Assembly: GCF_009768975.1 (NCBI RefSeq)
Contig: NZ_CP035733.1
Coordinates: 930,001 to 994,000, forward strand
DNA: 64,000 nucleotides
Direction of reading: 5' to 3'
Source: Sphingorhabdus lacus
GTDB taxonomy: Bacteria > Pseudomonadota > Alphaproteobacteria > Sphingomonadales > Sphingomonadaceae
Under the pieces are notes generated by a model that saw only the letters and a list, made by a program, of their open reading frames with translations, searched no databases and had not been told where the DNA came from. Both the position numbers and the translations under genes were made by a program. Of the stretch, positions 53,948-64,000 are shown piece after piece. The number at the start of each line of letters is the position of its first letter. The first letter of the stretch is position 1.

Positions 53948-54529
53948 TCAGGAATTGCTGTAATCAGCTAAACTAAGATCGTTACACCCACCCGTATGAT
54001 CGGTAGTAAGTGTTTTACCGTTTAAGTTGTCAAGTCGACGCTCAATCGCATGCAGAGCGCGCATTTCAATCTCAGGAGTGGCTCTCCTCTTAGCTTGTTG
54101 CAATAGGCTATTGAAAAGGGCAATCTGCTCGTCGGAAACTTTAAAGGGGCATGGTTTTCCACCCCCCCGATCTCCACCTTTTCCGATTACAATATGGTCT
54201 GAATAAGAGATATAACTCAAAATTAAGCCAGAGCTATCGCAACCATTTGCGCCTGAAATTAGCGTTAGTCCGTAGTAAGCGATTTGACCGTTAGTTGCGT
54301 CCCATTTCGCGCAACCGTTTGGCAAAGCCTGCTCCCAATTCCAAATCAGCCCCGCCCCTTTCCAATTGTAGGTAGCCGACGCATAACTGGGCACACCATC
54401 ATGTTTTGGTAGAACAGGACCCAAGAAAGGCACCACGGCATGGTAGAACGTGAATGGACCAAATACTGGAACGAGCGCAGCAATAGTCGCAACTGCGGTG
54501 ATCAAGAATATTTTGGATTTCCGTTGCAT
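53948..54529 (-). CDS. Exported hypothetical protein
   Basis: 193 residues with an N-terminal hydrophobic segment (KIFLITAVATIAALVPVFGPF), probably a signal anchor. It has five or so cysteines in the mature part (NGCAKWD, NGCDSSG, KPCPFK, GGCNDLS), suggesting disulfides in the periplasm. The coding sequence is visibly less GC-rich than its neighbours, a sign of possible transfer. No family recognised. Coding status rests on the signal segment and cysteine spacing only. Confidence 0.5.
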   Translation of the reverse strand: MQRKSKIFLITAVATIAALVPVFGPFTFYHAVVPFLGPVLPKHDGVPSYASATYNWKGAGLIWNWEQALPNGCAKWDATNGQIAYYGLTLISGANGCDSSGLILSYISYSDHIVIGKGGDRGGGKPCPFKVSDEQIALFNSLLQQAKRRATPEIEMRALHAIERRLDNLNGKTLTTDHTGGCNDLSLADYSNS

Positions 54530-54623
54530 GCTGGGTCTCTAGCATGACTTGCTTGCAATGTCCGCTTCCCACAACATTCCAGACATTCCCGTTAGTTTTT
54601 GAGCACGCTGACACCTGCCATTC

Positions 54624-54771
54624 GTTCAGGGTCCATTTGTAAGCCTTACCCTGCCCCGTCGTGACTAGCCGTGCCACGACGCACGGTTGCGTTCATACCA
54701 GATCGACGGGGCCGCTGCAAAATGGACCCTGAAACAAGTTGTGCTCTGCACGCCTTTGGCTCCAGGGTGAC
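54624..54771. repeat. MITE-like repeat, copy A
   Basis: Contains GTTCAGGGTCCATTTGTAAG at its left, a central ACGACGCACGGTTGCGTT, and GGACCCTGAAACAAGTT near its right end. These align in order with the reverse complement of copy B at 63170-63310. Copy A lacks the outer 15 bases on the left and carries about 22 extra bases (54741-54762) before the closing CAGGGTGAC. It fills most of the gap 54530-54819. No coding capacity. Confidence 0.75.
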
Positions 54772-54819
54772 GGAGTGGTGTTTTATAGGCCGATTTCGAT
54801 CACCGCTTTACGCAGCCCC

Positions 54820-55236
54820 CTAATTCTTCCCCAAAATCGCGGTCGTTATCCAATAGCCTACAACCGAGGCCGACCCGGTCAGCACAGTGCCCCAAATGAT
54901 ATCCAGCACCGTCACCTTGGTGCTCCACACCTTCAATGTGGCGTGGTTGGTCAGGTCATAGGTCATATAGCAAAAGAATCCGAGCAGCGCGCCCCAGATC
55001 AAGGCCGTCTGCCATTTGCCACTGAGCAGCGCAGGGCCAACCGCAAAGATCATCATGCCTAAAATATAGAGAAGGTAGAAAACAATGGCCGGCCCCAGGC
55101 GGAAGCCGTTTTTCATCATCAGTTCGCCAATTTCCGGCTGATACAGCCGGGTATACATGGTGCGAAGCCAGAAGCTGTCGATCACGGCAAAGGCAATTCC
55201 GGTTGCGATGTAACCGACGATATATTTGGCAATCAT
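54820..55236 (-). CDS. DUF2177-family membrane protein
   Basis: 138 residues with four membrane helices. The opening IAKYIVGYIATGIAFAVIDSFWLRTMYTRLYQPEIGELM and the later GFFCYMTYDLTNHATLKVWSTKVTVLDIIWGTVLTG match the DUF2177 family of unknown function. The start at 55236 (MIAKYI) fits the family; a frame extending to 55287 adds a Cys-rich non-homologous stretch and is rejected. Confidence 0.85.
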   Translation of the reverse strand: MIAKYIVGYIATGIAFAVIDSFWLRTMYTRLYQPEIGELMMKNGFRLGPAIVFYLLYILGMMIFAVGPALLSGKWQTALIWGALLGFFCYMTYDLTNHATLKVWSTKVTVLDIIWGTVLTGSASVVGYWITTAILGKN

Positions 55237-55321
55237 GGCATTTCCTTTTCCGCACTGTTGGTCACATTGTCGGCCACCGGCGGCCAAGGAGCAATGCGGT
55301 CAAAGCCCTGTAAGGTTGGGG

Positions 55322-57737
<2,416 letters not shown>

Positions 57738-57760
57738 ACACCCGAAGATTTTACATTCCG

Positions 57761-58315
57761 TTACACCAAAATCATCTGTGCGACGGGCGCGAAGCTCCTG
57801 CGGTGCAAGGGCGTAGGGCCCAAACGGCGCAACGCCTCCATATGGATCGCGGCACCATATCCCTTATTCGACGCCCATCCATAGCCGGGAAACTCCCGGT
57901 CTGCCTCGACCATCAGGCGATCGCGATGTTCCTTGGCGATGATGCTGGCGGCCGAAATACAGGGATGGATGGCATCGCCGCCTACGACCGCCTGCGCCTG
58001 ATAGGCCCATTTGGGCAGTCGGTTGCCGTCGACCATGACCAGCGAGGGCGCAATCGCCAGCGCCTCCACCGCCCGCGTCATTGCGAGCATCGTTGCTTGC
58101 AGGATATTGATCCGGTCGATTTCCTCGACGCTGCACAGTCCGACGGCCCAGCGGCATTTGGCCTTTATCTGCTCTTCCAAGGCCGCACGTTTCTTGGGCG
58201 ACAGCTTTTTACTGTCATCCAGCCCGGCGATCCCCTCTTCACACAGCACCACGGCGGCGGCCACGACAGGCCCCGCAAGCGGACCGCGCCCGGCTTCGTC
58301 TACACCGACAATCAT
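57761..58315 (-). CDS. rnhB: Ribonuclease HII
   Basis: Removes ribonucleotides from RNA-DNA hybrids. 184 residues, a compact type II enzyme. The active-site DEAGRG ([20 protein letters not shown]) opens the protein, followed by [15 protein letters not shown], the later catalytic Asp in VMVDGNRLP, and [15 protein letters not shown]. The start overlaps the stop of the thiD-fusion gene (ATGA). Confidence 0.96.
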   Translation of the reverse strand: MIVGVDEAGRGPLAGPVVAAAVVLCEEGIAGLDDSKKLSPKKRAALEEQIKAKCRWAVGLCSVEEIDRINILQATMLAMTRAVEALAIAPSLVMVDGNRLPKWAYQAQAVVGGDAIHPCISAASIIAKEHRDRLMVEADREFPGYGWASNKGYGAAIHMEALRRLGPTPLHRRSFAPVAQMILV

Positions 58316-59457
58316 ATCCGCCAGGCTGGATAGCGCCTGTTTTCGCCTGCGCTATAGAGGCACACCATATTGCCCGCGGGATCCAGCAGCCGCGCTTCAC
58401 GCCAGCCCCAACTCTCGTCTTGCGGCATCTGGTCGAACATATAGCCTTGGCTGAGCAATTCGGTGACCCAGGCATCGAGCCGCTTGCTTTCAAAATAGAC
58501 GACGGTCGATGTTGAGCACGCGTCATTCTGGTGGATAGAGAAAGTCACGCCATTGGGCATTTCGAAACGGGCATAGCCATTGGAGGGGCTGTCGACAATT
58601 TGCTGCAAACCAAGCGTGCGGTAGAAATCGACCGATGCGCCATAGTCACGGCAGCCCACCGTGACCTGATTGAGCGAGGGCCCTGCGACCATCGCATCCT
58701 CACGCACCGACTGGTGTCCCATCGGCCCATGTCCCTGCCCGAGCCCCGGCGCATCGTGCAAGGCGAGGCGCACGAACAGGCGCGCCCGTTCAATGGCGGG
58801 GACCAGATCCATCCCCTGCCCCAACCCCGTCGCAATGGCCGTGGCGAGCGTGCAGCCCGTGCCATGTGTGCTGCGCGTCGCGATCCGTTCGTCGGACCAG
58901 CTAACGCATTGCTCCTCGGCCAGATGGAGTTGGTCGACGATCAGATCGTCTTCGGAATGGCCACCCTTTATCAGCAAGGGTATATGCCGCGCCAGCAAGG
59001 CGTTCTTGCCGCCCAATGCCTCCAGCTCCGGCAGATTGGGCGTCGTAATCGTGGCAAGCCGCATCAGCCGTTCAAAGGCGGAGATCGTGTCGGCATCAGC
59101 CAAAACCGCGCCGCTTGTCGCGACCATCACCGGATCAAACACAATCGGACAGGATAGTTCGGCGAGGCTGTCGGCCACCGCATGTGCTGTGCTGACGTTT
59201 CCGATCATTCCGATTTTGACCGCATCAACGCCGATATCGCTGACGACCGAAGCGATCTGGTCGATGACCATGTCGGTCGGCACCATATGGACCGCGTCGA
59301 CGCCTAAAGTGTTCTGCGCGGTGATGGCGGTGATCGATGTCATCGCATGGCCGCCGAGCATGGTGACGGTCTTGATATCCGCCTGAATACCCGCGCCGCC
59401 GCCGCTGTCCGAACCAGCTATGATGAGGACACGGACAGGCTTGCCGTCGCTGTTCAA
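58312..59457 (-). CDS. thiD: ThiD (HMP/HMP-P kinase) fused to a glyoxalase-fold domain
   Basis: 381 residues. Residues 1-250 are a complete ThiD kinase ([40 protein letters not shown], anion-hole [20 protein letters not shown]) phosphorylating hydroxymethylpyrimidine for thiamine synthesis. From about 262 to the end lies a VOC/bleomycin-resistance fold ([38 protein letters not shown] ..[11 protein letters not shown]). One uninterrupted frame, same base composition, no internal start with a good ribosome site. ThiD is usually about 266 residues and ends before this domain. Function of the second domain is unknown. Overlaps glmM and rnhB by four bases each. Confidence 0.9.
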   Translation of the reverse strand: MNSDGKPVRVLIIAGSDSGGGAGIQADIKTVTMLGGHAMTSITAITAQNTLGVDAVHMVPTDMVIDQIASVVSDIGVDAVKIGMIGNVSTAHAVADSLAELSCPIVFDPVMVATSGAVLADADTISAFERLMRLATITTPNLPELEALGGKNALLARHIPLLIKGGHSEDDLIVDQLHLAEEQCVSWSDERIATRSTHGTGCTLATAIATGLGQGMDLVPAIERARLFVRLALHDAPGLGQGHGPMGHQSVREDAMVAGPSLNQVTVGCRDYGASVDFYRTLGLQQIVDSPSNGYARFEMPNGVTFSIHQNDACSTSTVVYFESKRLDAWVTELLSQGYMFDQMPQDESWGWREARLLDPAGNMVCLYSAGENRRYPAWRI

Positions 59458-60794
59458 GCTGCCGCGACCTTTACCGCATCGCAGATCGCATCGACCAGCT
59501 TTTCAACCTGCGCCGCATCGTCGCCTTCGGCCATGACGCGGATGACGGGCTCTGTCCCCGACGGGCGGATGACCAGACGGCCCTTGCCCGCCAGTTCAGC
59601 TTCGGCCTGCGCGATAACGGCCTGAACCGCCGGATTGTCGAGCGGCTTGCCGCCCGAAAAGCGGACATTTTTCAAAAGCTGCGGGACAGGATCGAATAGG
59701 TGCAGCACCTCGCTTGCAGGCTTCCCGCTTTCAACCAGCTGCGCCAATACCTGCAGCGCAGCAATGGTGCCGTCGCCGGTTGTGGCGTGATCAAGCAGGA
59801 TCATATGCCCCGATTGCTCGCCCCCAACATTGATGCCGTGGTTGCGCATTTCCTCCAGAACATAGCGGTCGCCAACCTTGGCGCGCACCAGCTTCAGATG
59901 CTGGCTTTCCAGATAACGCTCCAGCCCCAGATTGGACATGACCGTGGCAACAATACCATCCCCCGTCAGCCTGCCCGCCCGGCTCATCGCTGTACCGAGC
60001 AGCGCCATGATCTGGTCGCCGTCCACAACGCGGCCTTTTTCGTCAACTACGATTAAGCGGTCGGCATCACCATCAAGCGCAATGCCGATATCCGCGCCTG
60101 CCGAAACGACCGTTTCCTGCAAGGTGGAGACATAGGTCGAGCCGACCTTGTCGTTGATATTCTTGCCATTGGGAGTGACCCCAATGGGCGTCACCTTCGC
60201 ACCCAATTCCCAAATCGCGGTCGGGGCGACCTGATAGGCGGCGCCATGGGCACAATCGAGCACGACGTGCAGACCGTCAAAGCGGATATGTTCGGGGACC
60301 GACGCCTTGACCGCATGGATGTAGCGGCCCCGGCTATCCTCGATCCGCCGCGCCCTGCCCACATCGGGCGCATTGGCCAGTTTGGATGGCTGGTCGAGCA
60401 ATGCTTCAATCGCAATTTCATCCGCATCGGAAAGCTTGAAGCCATCCGGCCCGAACAGCTTTATTCCATTATCTTCATAAGGATTATGACTCGCCGAAAT
60501 CATCACGCCCAGATCGGCACGCATCGACCGGGTCAGCAGCGCCACCGCCGGTGTCGGGATGGGCCCGAATTGCACCACATCCATACCCACGCTGGTGAAT
60601 CCAGCGACCAGAGCATTTTCGATCATATAGCCCGAAAGCCGCGTATCCTTGCCGATCACCACGCGGTGCTTGTGCTTGCCGCGCAGGAAATGCGCGCCTG
60701 CCGCCTGTCCGACCTTCATCGCCATTTCCGGCGTCATCGCGCTGGCATTGGTGCGGCCTCTGATCCCGTCGGTTCCGAAATATTTACGCGCCAT
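59454..60794 (-). CDS. glmM: Phosphoglucosamine mutase
   Basis: Converts glucosamine-6-phosphate to glucosamine-1-phosphate for UDP-GlcNAc. 446 residues from ATG 60794 ([20 protein letters not shown]). Phosphoserine loop [21 protein letters not shown], metal loop [17 protein letters not shown] and [19 protein letters not shown] are present, as is the phosphate-binding [12 protein letters not shown]. The much longer open frame running upstream to 61493 is only the antisense of the transporter gene. Confidence 0.97.
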   Translation of the reverse strand: MARKYFGTDGIRGRTNASAMTPEMAMKVGQAAGAHFLRGKHKHRVVIGKDTRLSGYMIENALVAGFTSVGMDVVQFGPIPTPAVALLTRSMRADLGVMISASHNPYEDNGIKLFGPDGFKLSDADEIAIEALLDQPSKLANAPDVGRARRIEDSRGRYIHAVKASVPEHIRFDGLHVVLDCAHGAAYQVAPTAIWELGAKVTPIGVTPNGKNINDKVGSTYVSTLQETVVSAGADIGIALDGDADRLIVVDEKGRVVDGDQIMALLGTAMSRAGRLTGDGIVATVMSNLGLERYLESQHLKLVRAKVGDRYVLEEMRNHGINVGGEQSGHMILLDHATTGDGTIAALQVLAQLVESGKPASEVLHLFDPVPQLLKNVRFSGGKPLDNPAVQAVIAQAEAELAGKGRLVIRPSGTEPVIRVMAEGDDAAQVEKLVDAICDAVKVAAA

Positions 60795-60891
60795 GCCAGT
60801 TCCTGATATCCGTGCGGAATTACGACAAAAAAGTGCAACCGCGATGCCTCTCCCTTGCATAGGGGGCGGCAGGCTGGCAAGACCTCTCGTC

Positions 60892-62122
60892 ATGTCTAAC
60901 GCAACACGTATTCTTATCGCCTTGGTTGCCGGTCTATTGCTCGGCATCCTGTTGACCGCCCAGATACCGGCCATTGCCAAACAACTGGATTTCGCATTCG
61001 ATATCGTCGGCACATTATGGCTGAACGGGTTGCGCATGACGGTCGTGCCTTTAATCGTCGCACTGGTTATCACCGGCATCGTTAAAAGCGCAGAGGCCGC
61101 ACGTGCCGGCCCCATGGCGGCGCGCACCGTGACCTGGATCGTTGTAATGATGAGCCTGTCCGCCTGCATGGGCGCGATCCTTACGCCCACCTTCCTCGCG
61201 CTCGTTCCGATGCCGCAGGAAAGCGCCGATGCGCTACGGTCCGCGCTGACGACCGCCGCCGCGGTTGGCGAACAGCCCGGCTTGCGGGACTTTATCCTCG
61301 CGCTTGTTCCTACCAATGCGATTGCAGCGGCGGCCAGCGATTCCATTCTGCCGCTGCTGATCTTCACCATGACCTTCGCCTTTGCAATCACGCGGCTCGC
61401 AGCCGAACCGCGCAAGCAAATGGCCGGTTTTTTCAGCGCGCTGGCCGATGCCATGGTGATCGTGATTGAATGGGTACTGAAACTAGCCCCCATCGGCGTT
61501 TTTGCGCTGGCCTTTGTCGTCGGCGCTCGGTCGGGCTTTGCTGCGCTGGGTGCAGTTCTGCACTATATTGGCATCGTGTCGATGGTCGGTATCGTGGTCG
61601 GTGCCTTCGCCTATCCCGTTGCCGTCTTTGCCGGAAAGGTCCGTTTCACCGACTATGCACGCCAGATTGCACCGGTGCAGGCCTTTGCCGTCTCGACGCA
61701 ATCCTCGCTCGCCAGCCTGCCCCTGATGCTGCAAAAATCCGAAGCACTGGGTGTACGGGAATCCACCGCTGGTCTGGTACTGCCGATGGCGGTTGCCTTG
61801 CTGCGCGTTACCGGCCCTGCAATGAACCTCGCGGTGGCGCTCTATGTCGCCAACTGGTTCGGCGTGAAGCTGGACGGGTTCGACTATGCCTTTGCCATTT
61901 TCATCGCCGCGTTGACCTCGATGGGCGCCGTCAGTCTGCCCGGCACGGTCAGCTTCGTCACCTCGATTGCGCCAATCTGTCTGGCCCTGGGCATTCCGGT
62001 AGAACCGCTGGCCTTGCTAATCGCGGTCGAAACGCTGCCCGACATTTTCAGAACAACAGGCAATGTGCAGATGGATGTGGCGCTCGCCACCGCCATTGAA
62101 GCGCCGGAAAAGGAGAAGTTGG

Positions 62123-62145
<23 letters not shown>
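60892..62145 (+). CDS. Dicarboxylate/amino acid:cation symporter (DAACS family)
   Basis: 417 residues from ATG 60892 ([20 protein letters not shown]), about eight helices plus hairpins as in GltP/DctA. It has [21 protein letters not shown], the serine-rich hairpin [47 protein letters not shown] and [20 protein letters not shown]. This suggests Na+- or H+-coupled uptake of glutamate or C4-dicarboxylates; substrate not determinable. Its 3' end overlaps the aldo/keto reductase start by 23 bases. Confidence 0.88.
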
Positions 62146-63118
<973 letters not shown>

Positions 63119-63169
63119 GGGCCGTCGCCCAATTTCAAGCTGACCCCCCGTCACCCTGAACCAACCCCA

Positions 63170-63310
63170 GTCACCCTGAACTTGTTTCAGGGTCGATCGT
63201 GCAGCGACTCCGTCGGCGTGGGCCAAACGCAACCGTGCGTCGCAGCATGGCTTGTCACTACAGGTCGGTTGAGGGCTTACAAATGGACCCTGAAACAAGT
63301 TCGGGGTGAC
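63170..63310. repeat. MITE-like repeat, copy B, with terminal inverted repeats
   Basis: A 141-base element bounded by two 25-base inverted arms (63170-63194 starting GTCACCCTGAACTTG, and 63286-63310 ending in GGGGTGAC) with one mismatch. The interior carries AACGCAACCGTGCGTCGCAG, shared with copy A in reverse. An extra half arm, GTCACCCTGAA, lies at 63150-63160. It occupies the gap between the reductase and the NnrU-family gene. No coding capacity. Confidence 0.8.
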
Positions 63311-63360
63311 GGTTGAATATAATTCGAAATATTGGGCTGAGTACTAGCGTGCATCCGCCC

Positions 63361-64000
63361 CTAAACCGCAAACCAGCGAAAGATACCCGCGCCGGCAACG
63401 CCCATGAAAGGATGGCTCCATGTGGCCACCATCCACAGGACAATACCGGCGATCCACGGACCGACACCTACCGACGGCAGTGCGGACAGACGCGGCCAGA
63501 AATGCGTCCGTCTTAGCCATGAATCCCATTCGACACCGGCCAGTTTCTTCTTTTTGATTTCCTGCCCCTTCGACCCGACGAGCGCAAGAAAGACGATGCT
63601 TCCGGCAAACAGGAAGCTGTCGATTCGGGGCGCGATCAGGATATGGCCGATGCCCCATAGGGCAAAGCCCCACATCATCGGGTGACGGGTGACCTTGAAC
63701 ACGCCGGCGGGTTCCTGCGCCGCGAGGGCATCGGGAACCCCCGGCAATGCCGGATTGCGGATGAAGGACCCGGAAAACAGCACGCCTGCGATCAGCGTCA
63801 GGACGCTGGTTACGCCCCACAGCACATCACCAACGGGCCAGAAATATCCTTCCTTGGGTGCCTGCACAAAGGCCGTAATCATCCAATAAAACAGCCCCAG
63901 CGACACCGCCGAATAGAGCAAGGCAAAACCATTGCCCCGCAGCCGGTATACCAACATGGCCCGCAACGGATGCGACATCAGAAAATGCGTGCCGACAAAG
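63361..64000 (-). CDS. NnrU-family membrane protein (partial, right edge)
   Basis: At least 213 residues visible. The frame stays open to the window edge (FVGTHFL before MSHPLRAMLVYRLRGNGFALLYS), and family members have this segment near the N-terminus, so the true start lies beyond base 64000. It has about six membrane helices. The conserved VFKVTRHPMMWGFALWGIGHIL is the NnrU/isoprenylcysteine-methyltransferase-like motif. NnrU is linked to nitric oxide metabolism in some denitrifiers, but no denitrification genes are present here. Confidence 0.88.
   Translation of the reverse strand, partial: FVGTHFLMSHPLRAMLVYRLRGNGFALLYSAVSLGLFYWMITAFVQAPKEGYFWPVGDVLWGVTSVLTLIAGVLFSGSFIRNPALPGVPDALAAQEPAGVFKVTRHPMMWGFALWGIGHILIAPRIDSFLFAGSIVFLALVGSKGQEIKKKKLAGVEWDSWLRRTHFWPRLSALPSVGVGPWIAGIVLWMVATWSHPFMGVAGAGIFRWFAV

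Noticed and set aside
54399-54677. 92-codon minus-strand frame upstream of the exported hypothetical
   Set aside because: It overlaps that gene's N-terminus in another frame and runs into the repeat element; no signal or motif.
60795-61493. Long upstream extension of glmM on the minus strand
   Set aside because: It lies antisense to the transporter gene; the sequence is low-complexity and the conserved [13 protein letters not shown] start is at 60794.

Overview
This window looks like an ordinary chromosomal segment of an alphaproteobacterium of the order Sphingomonadales (Sphingopyxis/Sphingorhabdus-like). The inference rests on gene content and order: a complete alphaproteobacterial nuo operon, a tkt-gap-pgk-fda block, zapA-6S RNA-fau, a three-subunit pntAA/pntAB/pntB transhydrogenase next to a 44-residue aa3 oxidase subunit IV, and a CcrM-type methyltransferase. 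Base composition is moderately GC-rich. No genus can be proven from the sequence alone.

Layout. 1-13617 (minus strand): the complex I operon nuoA to nuoN, which runs off the left edge inside nuoN. Stop and start codons mostly overlap, GTG starts are frequent, and two small membrane-protein genes are embedded between nuoD, nuoE and nuoF. 13796-17398: a YbjN-type exported protein, then suhB-like, efp, thiE and class I fructose-bisphosphate aldolase. 17447-21671: pgk, gap and tkt with a clear terminator. 21898-23515: a small coiled protein, zapA, 6S RNA, fau, a DUF2842 protein and tRNA-Asp. 23888-31680: a four-gene operon of exported DUF11-type proteins ending in a 1705-residue predicted outer-membrane protein. 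31677-36305: branched-chain 2-oxoacid dehydrogenase E2/E1 genes under a strong promoter overlapped by a palindrome, then thyA. 36436-43239: tRNA-Pro, a DSF-type (Rpf) signalling cluster, a Wza-type export lipoprotein and tRNA-Ser. 43372-49753: hspQ, a diheme cytochrome/beta-helix pair, an amino-acid racemase and the transhydrogenase operon. 49911-54819: a sigma54-type regulator with a degenerate GAFTGA loop, a PilZ protein, and an accessory stretch of membrane and hypothetical genes plus a small repeat element. 54820-64000: a DUF2177 protein, folP, ccrM (preceded by a cluster of its own target sites), rnhB, a thiD-glyoxalase-fold fusion, glmM, a dicarboxylate-type transporter, an aldo/keto reductase, a second repeat copy, and an NnrU-family gene cut by the right edge.

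The most interesting part is the Rpf-like cluster at 36599-42178. An RpfC-type hybrid kinase (membrane sensor-HisKA-HATPase-REC-HPt) and an RpfF-type crotonase with both catalytic glutamates are convergent and overlap, as in Xanthomonas. The partner response regulator, however, is REC-PAS-GGDEF-EAL instead of RpfG (REC-HD-GYP), recalling the PAS-GGDEF-EAL receptor RpfR of Burkholderia. A polysaccharide-export lipoprotein gene lies next to rpfF, and a PilZ protein is encoded about 9 kb away. The other notable items are the DUF11/beta-barrel operon, the GANTC and CtrA-like sites upstream of ccrM, the ThiD fusion, the regulator lacking the sigma54 contact motif, and an inverted pair of about 140-bp repeats.
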